A stretch of 64,000 bases of DNA from JAABRU01 sp050180235 (GCA_050180235.1 JBFXEJ010000009.1:1-64000), one strand, 5' to 3'. Positions 8,157 to 17,680 are shown, counted from the first letter of the stretch. Notes: generated by a model not told the origin, from the sequence alone. Program-made: numbers and translations.

Positions 8157-8609
8157 CTATTTTTCTTTGGCCGGATGGCATTTGTTGCAGGATGCCGGAG
8201 CTGCTGTGGTACTGTTTTTCTTGTTAAAATCCTTGTGGCAGCCGATACAGTTGTCATGCACGGCATTGGCATGGTATTCCCGTTTCTGGGCAGGCTGTAG
8301 GTCCTTTGCTTCCTTGCCTTTGATTTCTCCGGGTTTTTTATGGCATTCAGTGCATGCCTGAACCGCTTCCCCTTCTTTCAGAGCTGCAAGGGGTTTTCCC
8401 TCAGCATCATGGTGGCATTCGCCGCATCCGAGTTTGTAGTCAACATTATGCTTTTTGTGGGAAAACTCAACAATTGTCTTTGTGTGGGGATATTCGCCGT
8501 CCATTTTAATAACATCCTCAGCCTTTGTTCCCGCATAAAGCCCTGCGACTGCAAAAACCAGAGATAAACCCACTGCCAACATCACCACTGCCAACGATTT
8601 TCTTTTCAT
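8157..8609 (-). CDS. Periplasmic tetraheme cytochrome c (class III, cytochrome c3 family)
   Basis: 150 residues from an ATG at 8609 preceded by ggagg; an upstream in-frame extension to 8720 is rejected. It has a signal peptide of about 26 residues (hydrophobic LAVVMLAVGLSLVFAVAG, then AG-T). Four CXXCH motifs: C62-H66, C86-H90, C121-H125 and C141-H145. The FSHKKH pattern before the first motif supplies distal histidines, as in cytochrome c3. Such proteins carry electrons from periplasmic hydrogenases or formate dehydrogenases to membrane complexes. It converges on the dsr operon and shares a terminator with it. The short spacing and size suggest a four-heme c3 rather than c7 or multiheme forms. 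Confidence 0.9.
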   Translation of the reverse strand: MKRKSLAVVMLAVGLSLVFAVAGLYAGTKAEDVIKMDGEYPHTKTIVEFSHKKHNVDYKLGCGECHHDAEGKPLAALKEGEAVQACTECHKKPGEIKGKEAKDLQPAQKREYHANAVHDNCIGCHKDFNKKNSTTAAPASCNKCHPAKEK

Positions 8610-8960
8610 CTGAAACTTTCCTCCGTTTGTATTGTTATCTGTCAGGGAGAAATATTTCTCCCGGCTTCCGCAAAGATTTTTATCAATTTCACAGAATGCT
8701 GTCAATGACAATTTTTTCATTGTCTTTCAGCCGTGCAGGCAAGTCCTCTGCTTTGCTGATTAAAAATCTGAAAACAGACTGTTCCGTATTTGCCTGTTCA
8801 GAATATACGGGGAAGATGAATATGGGAAAATGCAGAAAGAGTACTTGTTTTTTGCATGTATCAAATATATAAACAGAGAGCACTCTGTAATGTACTGCCC
8901 TGAATCACTCATGGGGCTGAAAATCTGAAAATAAAAATCAAAGCCGAATAGGGATATTTC
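8610..8960. other. Divergent intergenic region, cytochrome c3 / KAS III
   Basis: No gene, RNA or clear repeat seen. It must hold the outward promoters for both flanking genes, but no box pair is convincing enough to place. Confidence 0.5.
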
Positions 8961-9980
8961 ATGAAAAACAAAGCCCATATCCGAAGTGTCGGTATGTATG
9001 TTCCTGAAAATGTGGTCAGAAATGCTGATTTCCCCCCGGAGGTGGAAACCAGTGATGAATGGATTCGCCAGCGTTCCGGAATTGAGGAACGGCGATATGC
9101 CAAACCCGGAGAACGAACCTCTGATCTTGCAAAAAAGGCTGTGGAAAACCTGCTGGCAAAACGCGAAGTGCGGGCAGAAGAGATTGACTGTATCATCTTT
9201 GCCACCCTGAGTCCGGATTTCTTTTTTCCGGGTGCCGGTGTTTTTTTGCAGGAAAAACTGGGATGGGCCGACACTCATATTCCCTGCTACGACATCCGCC
9301 AGCAGTGCAGCGGTTTTGTTTACGGTCTGCAGATGGCCCAGGCATTTGTGGAAGCAGGCATGTACAAAAATGTTCTGCTTATCGGAGCTGAAATTCATTC
9401 AAATCTGCTGGATTTCAGCATCCGGGGAAGGGCAATTACCGTGCTTTTCGGAGACGGAGCTGCCGCTGTTGTGGTTTCCCCGGCAGTGGATGAACGATCA
9501 CAGATACTTCTGACCGAAATCCATGCGGACGGAGCCGGAGCCTTAAACGGAATTCATATGAAAATGTACGATATAGGCAAACGTCCGGTAATTGGTTATG
9601 ATCCCGCTGTTTTTGATGCAAATGCGGATCTGTATCCGGAAATGCCCTCTTCCAAAAATCTTTTTTCCAATGCTGTGCGCAGAATGACGGAAGTGAGCAA
9701 ATCCGCTCTGGCAAAACTGGGGATGGGTGTGGATGACGTGGACTGGGTTGTGCCCCATCAGGCCAATTTCCGCATCAACAATTCGGTTTCCGACCATCTG
9801 GGCATAGACAGGAAAAAGGTGCTTTACAATCTCCATAAATACGCCAATACCACAGCCGCGACCATTCCCCTGGTTCTTGCCGAGTTTGTGGATAAGGGAA
9901 CCATAAAAAGAGGCGATTTGCTGCTCATGCCTGCTTTCGGCTCCGGTTTTACCTGGGGTGCGGCAGTTGTGAGGTATTGA
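8961..9980 (+). CDS. 3-oxoacyl-ACP synthase III (KAS III / FabH-like)
   Basis: 339 residues with the full thiolase-fold KAS III catalytic set: Cys116 in DIRQQCSGFVYG, His266 in VPHQANFR and Asn296 in KYANTTAATIPL. FabH condenses acyl-CoA with malonyl-ACP to start fatty acid synthesis; relatives make secondary products or beta-ketoacyl intermediates. RSGIEERRYA and GDGAAAVVVS are family-typical. The insert around residues 196-232 and the absence of other fab genes nearby mean it could be a specialised paralogue rather than the housekeeping FabH. The gene stands alone, with a weak ribosome site (aggga). Confidence 0.88.
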   Translation: MKNKAHIRSVGMYVPENVVRNADFPPEVETSDEWIRQRSGIEERRYAKPGERTSDLAKKAVENLLAKREVRAEEIDCIIFATLSPDFFFPGAGVFLQEKLGWADTHIPCYDIRQQCSGFVYGLQMAQAFVEAGMYKNVLLIGAEIHSNLLDFSIRGRAITVLFGDGAAAVVVSPAVDERSQILLTEIHADGAGALNGIHMKMYDIGKRPVIGYDPAVFDANADLYPEMPSSKNLFSNAVRRMTEVSKSALAKLGMGVDDVDWVVPHQANFRINNSVSDHLGIDRKKVLYNLHKYANTTAATIPLVLAEFVDKGTIKRGDLLLMPAFGSGFTWGAAVVRY

Positions 9981-10094
9981 AAATTAGCGGTCAGCAGATC
10001 GGAAAATTTTTCAGCAGTCCAGTTTCCGGGCAGTTCCGGGAGTGCAAAAATTGTATTTTTGCATGGCTGTACAAAAAAATAACTGTTTCCATGT

Positions 10095-10267
10095 CTTAGG
10101 TTCTGTTGACATTTCTATAACCTCCTGAATTTGCAGGAACCGGTTTCTCCGGAATGAACCATGCGGATTTCTCATGACTCTGCCCGGAACGGGATTTATG
10201 GCATGTTTCCGGTTCAGACCGGAGACTCAGACCGGCAGTCTGATCTGAAATGTCAACAGAACCTAAG
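10095..10267. mobile_element. 173-bp MITE-like element with 20-bp perfect terminal inverted repeats
   Basis: cttaggttctgttgacattt at 10095-10114 is repeated as its exact reverse complement at 10248-10267. No reading frame lies inside and no target duplication is evident. Further inverted similarity lies just outside (gtcagcagatc near 9989 and gatctgctgac near 10277), so it may be nested in a larger palindrome. Bases 9981-10094 hold nothing else recognisable. Confidence 0.7.
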
Positions 10268-10328
10268 GGAAAATTTTGATCTGCTGACAGTATGCAGGAA
10301 CCCATCTTACGCGTCACTGTCATATCTG

Positions 10329-10578
10329 CGAAAGCCGGTATCCGGAATGGGTAGTGGGACTTTTCATGCTGATTTTTTTAATATATAAATCAATATGTTA
10401 TTTATAATCAGTATAAGCAGTATCATGGATGTATCGTATAACTGTTTGTATTTATTATGTATAGACAAAAATCAGTATATTTTTGAAAATATAATAATAT
10501 TAAGCAGTTATTTTTTTGTCAGTATGTGCAGACCCACTACCCCGGAATGTATTGAAAAATACCGGATTCCGGCTTTCG
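10329..10578. repeat. AT-rich island bounded by inverted repeats
   Basis: cgaaagccgg...gggtagtggg at 10329-10358 faces its complement cccactacccc...ccggctttcg at 10533-10578. The interior (about 10360-10525) is strikingly AT-rich compared with the surrounding DNA and has no plausible gene. The outer arm resembles the gtcattccggcgaaagccgg repeat found elsewhere in the window. Confidence 0.5.
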
Positions 10579-10611
10579 AAAAGACCTGAACTGTTATTGT
10601 AAGGAAGATGA

Positions 10612-11037
10612 ATGAAAATCTATTTTGCCGGTTCCATCCGGGGAGGCCGGGATGATGCGGAAATATACCGGGAACTGATCAGCTTTCTGAAGTCTTTCGG
10701 ACAGGTTCTCACCGAACATGTGGGGAATACCGGACTTACGGAAAAAGGAGATGACGGCCCTGATGACCGTTATATACACGACCGGGATATGCAATGGCTG
10801 AACGCGTGCGACCTTGTGGTGGCCGAGGTTTCGGTTCCATCCCTGGGAGTGGGGTACGAGCTCGGATGGGCCGCGGCATTGGACAAACCTGTTTTGTGTC
10901 TTTACCGTCCCAGTCCCGACCGTCCCTTATCGGCCATGATCGCGGGATGTGAAAAAATTGAAACCTGCGCTTATTCTTCTGTTGAAGAAGCCAAAGATTT
11001 GATCAGCACATTCTTAAAAAATCTGAGGTTAGCATAA
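10612..11037 (+). CDS. DNPH1/RCL-like 2'-deoxynucleoside 5'-phosphate N-hydrolase
   Basis: 141 residues of the nucleoside 2-deoxyribosyltransferase fold. The opening KIYFAGSIRGGR, VLTEHVG, YIHDRDMQWL, CDLVVAEVSVPSLGVGYELG (catalytic-type Glu83, acidic Asp67) and the size match the DNPH1 (c6orf108/RCL) branch, which cleaves the N-glycosidic bond of deoxynucleoside monophosphates such as modified dNMPs. A role in nucleotide-pool sanitation is likely. It has a good ribosome site (aaggaag) and stands alone between repeat clusters. A generic deoxyribosyltransferase is the main alternative. Confidence 0.85.
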   Translation: MKIYFAGSIRGGRDDAEIYRELISFLKSFGQVLTEHVGNTGLTEKGDDGPDDRYIHDRDMQWLNACDLVVAEVSVPSLGVGYELGWAAALDKPVLCLYRPSPDRPLSAMIAGCEKIETCAYSSVEEAKDLISTFLKNLRLA

Positions 11038-11121
11038 GACACACCCTGCCCCTCTCAGGATGGGATTATATAGCTGATGCTGCACCGGTCTTCAAAAAAT
11101 CGGCAGGCTGCTGGGTTCACC

Positions 11122-11190
11122 GTCATTCCGGCGAAAGCCGGAATTCAGTGTTTTCCATAGGTTCTGGATACCGGCTTTCGTAGGTATGAC
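11122..11190. repeat. REP-like palindrome (gtcattccggcgaaagccgg type)
   Basis: gtcattccggcgaaagccgg at 11122-11141 and ccggctttcgtaggtatgac at 11171-11190 form imperfect inverted arms. This is the widespread extragenic palindrome family. It is followed by gatactgcgtaacatcagtca, also seen after the copy near 45744. Confidence 0.65.
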
Positions 11191-11278
11191 GATACTGCGT
11201 AACATCAGTCAGTAAAATTTAACTGCTCATGCAGTACACAAACAAAGCTGATCAGCAGATGTATGGAGAATACGATTT

Positions 11279-13174
11279 ATGACTATCCCTCTGGAACTGC
11301 TTGCCCCGGCCAAAAATGCGGACATTGGTATAGCCGCCATAGATCATGGCGCGGATGCCGTGTATATCGGCGCTCCCAAATTCAGCGCAAGGGCCGAAGC
11401 CGGAAACACGGCTGAAGACATATCAAGGCTCATCCGCCACGCTCATCTTTTTTATGCAAAAGTCTATGTGGCACTCAATACAATTCTGCGCAACGAAGAA
11501 ATCCCCCAGGCTCTTGATATGATTCATACAGTCTTTGACATGGGAGCGGATGGGCTGATCATTCAGGATGTTGGACTGCTGGAACTGGATTTGCCGCGCA
11601 TTCCTCTCATCGCCAGCACCCAGATGCACAACGATACGCGTGAAAAAGTGAAATTTCTGGAAGATGCGGGCTTTCAGCGGGTTATTCTGGCCAGGGAACT
11701 GTCCTGTGAGGAAATCAGAAAAATCCGCAGAGAAACGAATATTGAACTGGAATCCTTTGTTCACGGGGCCTTATGCGTATCCTACAGCGGACAGTGCTAT
11801 ATGAGCCAGGCCGTGGCGCAGAGAAGCGGCAACCGGGGCGTGTGTGCGCAGCCCTGCCGCAGCCGCTATACCCTGACGGACGGTGAAGGCAATACAGTGG
11901 TTGATCGCAAATTTCTTCTCTCTCTGAAAGATTTGAACCTTTCCCGGCATATTCCGGATCTGGTGGAAGCCGGTGTCACATCTTTTAAAATAGAAGGCCG
12001 CCTGAAGGAGATGGATTATGTGAAAAATGTTGCTGCCGCGTACCGGATTGCCATTGATGAATTTATTCAGGCACATCCGGAGTACAGACGCGCGAGTTCC
12101 GGTACTCCGTCCTTCACCTTTGCACCTGATCTGAACAGAACCTTCCATCGCGGCTACACCGCGTATTTCATACACGGACGGAAAGAAAAAATCGCATCGT
12201 TTGATACGCAGAAATCCATCGGTCAGGATGTGGGAACTGTTACGTCGATCGGCAGGGATTTTTTTACCATCAGCAGCAGCTCTCTGGAAAACGGAGACGG
12301 TCTGTGTTTCTTTAATCAGGAGAAAAATCTGCTTGGATTAAGGGTCGAACAGGTCAGGGAGAACCGGATTTATCCCAGTTCAATGAATGAACTCAGGGTC
12401 GGCACACGGCTGTTCCGCAATCATGACCATGCCTTTTGCCGCATACTGAAAAAAAAATCCGCCACGCGGCAGATCGCTTTGGAAATCAGCTTCTTCCAGG
12501 ATACAGACGGCATCTGTCTGAATCTGAAAGATGAAGACGGCAGGCAAAGCCGGTATGATATGCCACTGGGCTTTGAACCGGCCAAAAACCCGGCCCGGAT
12601 TAAAGAACAGATTTACACGAACCTGTCCCGCACCGGAGATACACCTTACACGGTTGTCAAAGTGGACATTCAGCCCGAAACCCCCGGTTTCATTCCCCTG
12701 AGCGCCTTAAATGAGATCCGGCGGAAAGCCCTTGAACATCACACGCAAATCCGGCTTGAGACATTTCCTGCGAAACAGGTTCAGCTAATTCCCAATTCTG
12801 TACCGTATCCGGAAACGGAACTGTCCTTTACTGCCAACATCCTCAACGACTATGCCAGAAAATTTTATCAGCGCCACGGTGTCCTTCACCTTGAACCGGC
12901 CTTTGAGACCCTTGCCGATACCAGAGGCAAAACGGTAATGACCACCCGTTACTGCATCCGGCATCAAATGGACGCGTGCCTGAAAAAACCCGGAAGCAGA
13001 AAGATTCTGACGGAACCCATGCGGATTGATGACGGCCTTCATCAGTACCGGCTGGAATTTGACTGCAAAAAATGCCGGATGCACGTTATTCTGGAAAGCC
13101 GCCGCAGCCCTTCCAAAAATCAGGAAGTTGCTCTTTTTCACCGTCATTCCAATGTAATACCAAATCGCCATTGA
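11279..13174 (+). CDS. Peptidase U32 family protein, RlhA/TrhP-like RNA hydroxylation factor
   Basis: 631 residues. The N-terminal U32 domain is unmistakable: LLAPAKNADIGIAAIDHGAD at the start and the signature ESFVHGALCVSYSGQCYMS (about residues 158-176), followed by CAQPCRSRYTL. These cysteines are thought to bind an Fe-S cluster in the family. The C-terminal half matches the extra DUF3656-type region of long members such as E. coli RlhA (about 650 residues), needed for 23S rRNA C2501 hydroxylation, while TrhP relatives modify tRNA U34. The start follows a ggaga motif. Collagenase or protease activity is a historical label for the family and unlikely here. Confidence 0.85.
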   Translation: MTIPLELLAPAKNADIGIAAIDHGADAVYIGAPKFSARAEAGNTAEDISRLIRHAHLFYAKVYVALNTILRNEEIPQALDMIHTVFDMGADGLIIQDVGLLELDLPRIPLIASTQMHNDTREKVKFLEDAGFQRVILARELSCEEIRKIRRETNIELESFVHGALCVSYSGQCYMSQAVAQRSGNRGVCAQPCRSRYTLTDGEGNTVVDRKFLLSLKDLNLSRHIPDLVEAGVTSFKIEGRLKEMDYVKNVAAAYRIAIDEFIQAHPEYRRASSGTPSFTFAPDLNRTFHRGYTAYFIHGRKEKIASFDTQKSIGQDVGTVTSIGRDFFTISSSSLENGDGLCFFNQEKNLLGLRVEQVRENRIYPSSMNELRVGTRLFRNHDHAFCRILKKKSATRQIALEISFFQDTDGICLNLKDEDGRQSRYDMPLGFEPAKNPARIKEQIYTNLSRTGDTPYTVVKVDIQPETPGFIPLSALNEIRRKALEHHTQIRLETFPAKQVQLIPNSVPYPETELSFTANILNDYARKFYQRHGVLHLEPAFETLADTRGKTVMTTRYCIRHQMDACLKKPGSRKILTEPMRIDDGLHQYRLEFDCKKCRMHVILESRRSPSKNQEVALFHRHSNVIPNRH

Positions 13175-13310
13175 CCTGATACAATCTGCACTTCCGGCCG
13201 AAACTGATCCGGAGGAGTGCAAAAATTAAGCGGAGCGGTTTTTTGCACACGCTCAGCAGCGGAAAAACTGACAATAAATATTGTATCAAATCAATAGAGA
13301 ATTGGTATAA
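13155..13310. mobile_element. MITE-like element carrying the gtgcaaaaa hairpin
   Basis: ataccaaatcgccattgacc...tgatacaat (13156-13184) is an imperfect reverse complement of attgtatcaaatcaatagag...ttggtat (13277-13308). Between them is the hairpin repeat gtgcaaaaatt...ttttttgcac (13217-13248). The stretch 13206-13315 recurs in reverse orientation at 27193-27290. The remaining bases 13311-13632 contain nothing I can identify. Confidence 0.6.
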
Positions 13311-13632
13311 TAAGCAATCCGGTGTTTTCAAAGGGTTCTGCATAATGACTTTCGTCGGTTGACTGCGGTGCGTAAGGTGCATTATTAAACTGCCATTCCT
13401 TACGATTTCCGCTGGGGCATACGGGGAATCATTTTCAACATTCAGATTGAATATGAAAACAGAAAAACAGAATATAAATGTTTCATAACTATTTTAAAAA
13501 TCGGGAAAATGACAAATTTATCTCTCGGCATGCAATATGTGTTTTGAGAAAGTCTGTTTTTTTGTATGTAAACTTTTCAGTATCATATCTTCTTTCAGAT
13601 GGCCAGCTTCCCATTTCTGCCCTGCCCCTGAT

Positions 13633-14139
13633 TTATCCTCTGAGCATATGACTGACAAGATGCCCCAGTTCCGGAAAAATCAGTTTTTCACAGGCAAGTC
13701 TGCAGGCCTTCAGGCTTCCGGGCATACAGAAAACCGCTGTTTTACGGATAATGCCGGCAGTGGCGCGTGAAAGTATAGCTCCCGGACCAATTTCCCCATA
13801 ACTGAGCATGGCAAAGAGATGACCAAAGGCCGTGAGTTCCTTCTGAAAAAGCGGTTTTACTGCTTCAATGGTCACATCTTTGGGACTGGCGCCCGTACCG
13901 CCGCTGAGCAGAAGAACATCAGGATGATGCGTTTGTATAGTATCCAGAACCATCTGCCGGATGCTTTCGGCATGGTCAGGAATGACCTGATGAAAAATCA
14001 CTGCATGTCCCTGTTTTTCAGACTGCGCTGCGATCCAGTTCCCGCTTTCATCATCTGCCGGCGATCTGGTGGAGGAAAGGGTGATAATCCCGATACACAG
14101 CGATTTCAGTGCCTTTTGACGGTGTTCTGCTATTCCCAT
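13633..14139 (-). CDS. moaB: Molybdenum cofactor biosynthesis protein MoaB/MogA family
   Basis: 168 residues with the MPT-binding motifs LLSGGTGASPKDVTIEAV and GEIGPGAILSRATAGI and the FCMPGS loop. The family adenylylates molybdopterin (MogA) or is its MoaB homologue; lack of extra domains favours MoaB. The ATG at 14139 overlaps the end of pyrR by 10 bases, so the two are co-translated. A molybdenum-cofactor gene fits an anaerobe with formate dehydrogenases or related enzymes. The link with pyrR is unexplained. Confidence 0.88.
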   Translation of the reverse strand: MGIAEHRQKALKSLCIGIITLSSTRSPADDESGNWIAAQSEKQGHAVIFHQVIPDHAESIRQMVLDTIQTHHPDVLLLSGGTGASPKDVTIEAVKPLFQKELTAFGHLFAMLSYGEIGPGAILSRATAGIIRKTAVFCMPGSLKACRLACEKLIFPELGHLVSHMLRG

Positions 14140-14675
14140 ACCTGCTCCTGCTGAATCACCACTTCATCCGAGCCGTCATGTTCGGAAAGAAGCACATTCA
14201 CGGTTTCAGAATGCCGGGATTCCACATATCTGCCGGTATAATCAGCCTGAATGGGAAGTTCCCTGTGGCCCCGATCCACGAGTACCGCAAGCTCAATACG
14301 GTCAGGACGGCCAAAATCAATCACAGCATCCATTGCAGCCCGCACGGTTCGGCCCGTGAAAAGCACGTCATCCACCAGAATAATCTGTTTTCCGTCAACG
14401 GAAAAGGGAATATCCGTGGCCTTTACGCTGGGATTGTGGCCGATGCGGGTCCAGTCATCACGGTACAAAGTGATATCCATACGGCCTGTGGGCAGGTCAG
14501 TGCCTTCAAATGCCAGAATTTTGGCACGGATGCGCTCGGCCAGAAAAACGCCCCGCGTCTGAATGCCGATCAGCGCGAGTTTTTCCGTTCCTTTGTGCAC
14601 TTCGAGAATATTATGGCTCATCCGGGTCAGTATCCGGTCAATTTCGTCAGCATTGAGTATTTTGTGAAGTTTCAT
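14130..14675 (-). CDS. pyrR: Bifunctional pyr operon regulator / uracil phosphoribosyltransferase PyrR
   Basis: 181 residues, standard length. The PRPP-binding motif VDDVLFTGRTVRAAMDA, plus IGIQTRGVFLAERI and ITLYRDDWT, are diagnostic of PyrR. In Gram-positive bacteria it attenuates pyr operons by binding RNA and also makes UMP from uracil; in proteobacteria mainly the enzyme role is documented. The start has a strong aggaggaa site. No pyr genes or PyrR-binding leader are visible in the window. It overlaps moaB downstream. Confidence 0.93.
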   Translation of the reverse strand: MKLHKILNADEIDRILTRMSHNILEVHKGTEKLALIGIQTRGVFLAERIRAKILAFEGTDLPTGRMDITLYRDDWTRIGHNPSVKATDIPFSVDGKQIILVDDVLFTGRTVRAAMDAVIDFGRPDRIELAVLVDRGHRELPIQADYTGRYVESRHSETVNVLLSEHDGSDEVVIQQEQVWE

Positions 14676-14750
14676 GGTATGTTCCTCCTGAATTCGGCAC
14701 CAGCCCGCAAATGGGAGTGCTTTTGCATATGCGGCAGTATTTTTTTCTGT

Positions 14751-14858
14751 TTAGGTGATTTCCGGAAAAGAATATCCCAACCAAAGTATCAAAAACTTCC
14801 AGTTTTTGCCATGTGCCTGTGAACTGAAATGGTATATTTATTTTCAGAAATCACCTTA
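14751..14858. mobile_element. MITE family A, copy 1
   Basis: About 108 bp, bounded by ttaggtgatttcc and its complement gaaatcacctta, with interior catgtgcctgtgaactgaa and tatttattttcag. Its right end overlaps the stop codon of the cysteine-cluster gene. Other copies are at 19821, 25546 and a half copy at 27108. Confidence 0.75.
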
Positions 14859-15662
14859 TATCCTGAATGTCAGCATATCCACGCGTCTGCTGTCATATTC
14901 TCTTTTCAGCCTGATCAGACGATCAAAATTGCCAAGACTGTTAAGATGGGTGTATATGGCATTGAAAAAACGCTTTTCATGGAGTTTCATCACAGATTCT
15001 GTTTTCAGTGCGGACAGTTTTTCTTCGCTGATTTTCCATACCCGTATGGTATTCTGGCCGTAATATCCGGATGCAGAATTTTCAAAGATATTGTACTGCT
15101 GTTCTGTAAGCAGATCCAGTTCCTTAATCAGACCGAGAAATTCTTCTGTCTGCAGAAGATTGGCGCTGTAATCTCTTAGCATATTCTCCCCCAGAAAGCC
15201 TTTGGTGATTCTTTCGGAGAGTTTGCCTTCTTTGCCGATAAGCAGCATTTCACTGTCTTTATGCTCACGGAGCCCCGGACACCGGGAATCAAATACAACC
15301 GAGTAAGTCAGGCTGTTTCCTGATGAAACCATCTGGCTGACATTGAAAGGATAAACCTTGCAGGCACGGGGCCGGACACTGTCATACACGGCACAGCGTT
15401 TGGATTTCATGTCCAGATAAGGGCATGGAACCCCTTTGGACAGGGTGTAAAGCAGAGAAAGGGACAGCTTATCCCCGTTTTTGGCAAAAATAACTGGAAA
15501 CAGTTTTGCAGTGTCAAACATTTCGCTGAGCAGAACATTTGCAGAGGTGTATACACTGCCGTCACAGCACATGGTGCAGTTGCCGCAGCCTGCAAAAGCC
15601 AGATTAGAGTGTTCTTTTAAGTTAAGAGATTTGATAAATTCATTTTTCTGTCTGTTTTCCAT
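14856..15662 (-). CDS. YkgJ family cysteine-cluster protein
   Basis: 268 residues with the zinc/iron-chelating cysteine cluster: GCGNCTMCCDG near residue 33 and CPYLDMKSKRCAVYDSVRPRACKVYPF (key Cys at both ends) near residue 75. The remaining two thirds is alpha-helical and not recognisable. Function of the family is unproven; metal-cluster binding is inferred from the cysteines. The stop codon lies inside the end of a family A MITE, so the natural C-terminus may have been altered by the insertion. Confidence 0.8.
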   Translation of the reverse strand: MENRQKNEFIKSLNLKEHSNLAFAGCGNCTMCCDGSVYTSANVLLSEMFDTAKLFPVIFAKNGDKLSLSLLYTLSKGVPCPYLDMKSKRCAVYDSVRPRACKVYPFNVSQMVSSGNSLTYSVVFDSRCPGLREHKDSEMLLIGKEGKLSERITKGFLGENMLRDYSANLLQTEEFLGLIKELDLLTEQQYNIFENSASGYYGQNTIRVWKISEEKLSALKTESVMKLHEKRFFNAIYTHLNSLGNFDRLIRLKREYDSRRVDMLTFRI

Positions 15663-15820
15663 TAATTTCTGTCCTGTTGCCGGATTCTGCCGGATCAGAG
15701 CAGAATACCCGTGCAGGGAAAAACTTTTAGGGTTTTGAAAACCGTAAGAGTTTGTTTCCGCAATTCATTCAGGAGAACAATATACATCGGACATGCAGTA
15801 TTTTCAGGCAAAAAAACAAA

Positions 15821-15841
15821 GGGGCGGTAAAAAACCGCCCC
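15821..15841 (-). terminator. Intrinsic terminator of rpsA
   Basis: Read on the minus strand, ggggcggt pairs perfectly with accgcccc around a five-T loop, followed by tttgttttttt. It lies 43 bases beyond the S1 stop codon. Confidence 0.85.
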
Positions 15842-15883
15842 GGATACAGTCAGATCAGGCAAACAATCTTATGAACTATGTAT

Positions 15884-17680
15884 TTACCTGCCTTCGCTGA
15901 GTTTTTCCTGAAGGTTTTCTCTCAGGATCTCACCGAATGAGGATGTGGCAGGTCCCATCTTGTTGATATAATCGCTGAGAATAGACTGATCGTCTTCCAT
16001 GTCAAGGCGTTTGATGGAAAGCCCGATTCTGCGTTCCTCGCTGTGGATATTCATGACCTTGGCGGTAATCACATCTCCGATATTGAATTTTTCAGAGGGA
16101 TTTTTGATTTTCTCCTTGCTGATTTCAGAAACATGAACAAGTCCCTCGATCCCCTCTTCCAGTTCCACAAACACGCCGAAATCAGTAATATTGGTGACAG
16201 TGCCGGTAATCTCCCTGCCCACTTCGTAGCGCTGTGCGACCGTTTCCCAGGGATCAGGATTCAACTGCTTGATTCCGAGAGAAAATCTCTCATTATCCTT
16301 TTCAATGTCCAGAACAACGGCCTGAACAATATCCCCTTTTTTATAGATATCGCCCGGATGCTTGATGCGTTTGGTCCATGAGATGTCCGAGATATGAACC
16401 AGCCCGTCAATGCCTTCATCTATACCGATGAACAGACCGAAATCCGTGATATTTTTTATTCTTCCCTCAATGGTCGTGCCCACAGGATATTTTTCACTGA
16501 TCACATCCCAGGGATTGGGGGACACCTGTTTCATGCCCAGGGAAATCCGCCGGTTTTCAGGCTTGATATCAAGCACAATGGCCCGGACTTCCTCTCCCAC
16601 AGAAACCACTTTGGAAGGATGACGCACTTTCCGTGTCCATGACATTTCAGAAACATGGATGAGCCCCTCGATTCCCTCTTCGAGTTCCACGAATGCGCCG
16701 TAATCAGTAAGACTGACAACTTTTCCTGTCACCCGTGAACCAATGGGATATTTTTCCTGTGCCCTTGTCCAGGGATCTTCCGAGAGCTGCTTCATGCCCA
16801 GGGAAACCCGTTCCTTTTCCAGATCCAGGCTGAGAATCCTGACTTTGATTTCATCACCCACGGAAAAGAGTTCGGACGGGTGTTTGACCCGGCCCCAGGA
16901 AATATCAGTGATATGCAGCAGTCCGTCCACGCCCCCGAGATCCACAAACACGCCGTATTCCGTGATATTTTTTACAATACCGTTAACAATCTTGCCTTCT
17001 TCAATGGCTTCCAGAGTTTTGCTTCTCGCGGCTTCGCGTTCCTGTTCAAGGATTACGCGGCGTGACAGCACGATATTGCTGCGCTTGCGGTTGTATTTGA
17101 GAATCTTGAATTTGTAAGTCTGGCCCACCATCTCGTCAAGATTGCGGATGGGACGCAGATCAGCCTGGGAACCGGGGAGAAAGGCTGTTACGCCAATGTC
17201 CACGGAAAAACCGCCTTTGACCCGGCTGGTAATGATGCCTTCCACAACCCCTTCTTCGTCATAGGCTTTTTTGATTTCATCCCAGACCTTGATTTTCGCG
17301 GCTTTTTCCTTGGACAGGATGACCACTTCCTCTTCCTCGTCCCACCACTCCACCATCACTTCGACTTTGTCTCCGATTTTGGCGTGGACATTCCCGGTTT
17401 CATCTGTGAATTCACCGATCCTGATCTGACCTTCGGATTTGTAACCGATGTCAACAAGGACAAAATCCTTGTCAACAGAGATGATTCTGCCTGTGACGAC
17501 TTCTCCCTCTCCGAAGCGCTTGAAACTCTCTTCGTACATATCCATGAGATTTTCCATGGAATCATCACTGTGTTCCGGCTGTTTCCCGGCAGTGTCTGAC
17601 ACAGCTTCCGTCATATCGGCTTCTGCCGTTCCGGCAGTGTTGCTTATTTCTTTTTCATCTGTTCTGACAACCTGTTCCAT
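15884..17680 (-). CDS. rpsA: 30S ribosomal protein S1
   Basis: 598 residues from the ATG at 17680, preceded by aagggggg; an upstream extension to 17722 is rejected. It carries six S1 RNA-binding repeats, the full-length Gram-negative layout (examples: TGRIISVDKDFVLVDIG, NGIVKNITEYGVFVDLGG, TGTVTNITDFGVFVELEEG). The first two repeats are divergent, as in ribosome-anchoring domains of S1. An acidic N-terminal tail of about 60 residues is longer than in E. coli. S1 unwinds and positions mRNA on the 30S subunit. Monocistronic, with a clear terminator. Confidence 0.96.
   Translation of the reverse strand: MEQVVRTDEKEISNTAGTAEADMTEAVSDTAGKQPEHSDDSMENLMDMYEESFKRFGEGEVVTGRIISVDKDFVLVDIGYKSEGQIRIGEFTDETGNVHAKIGDKVEVMVEWWDEEEEVVILSKEKAAKIKVWDEIKKAYDEEGVVEGIITSRVKGGFSVDIGVTAFLPGSQADLRPIRNLDEMVGQTYKFKILKYNRKRSNIVLSRRVILEQEREAARSKTLEAIEEGKIVNGIVKNITEYGVFVDLGGVDGLLHITDISWGRVKHPSELFSVGDEIKVRILSLDLEKERVSLGMKQLSEDPWTRAQEKYPIGSRVTGKVVSLTDYGAFVELEEGIEGLIHVSEMSWTRKVRHPSKVVSVGEEVRAIVLDIKPENRRISLGMKQVSPNPWDVISEKYPVGTTIEGRIKNITDFGLFIGIDEGIDGLVHISDISWTKRIKHPGDIYKKGDIVQAVVLDIEKDNERFSLGIKQLNPDPWETVAQRYEVGREITGTVTNITDFGVFVELEEGIEGLVHVSEISKEKIKNPSEKFNIGDVITAKVMNIHSEERRIGLSIKRLDMEDDQSILSDYINKMGPATSSFGEILRENLQEKLSEGR

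Noticed and set aside
9436..9836. Minus-strand frames within the KAS III gene
   Set aside because: The plus strand carries the complete Cys-His-Asn catalytic set.
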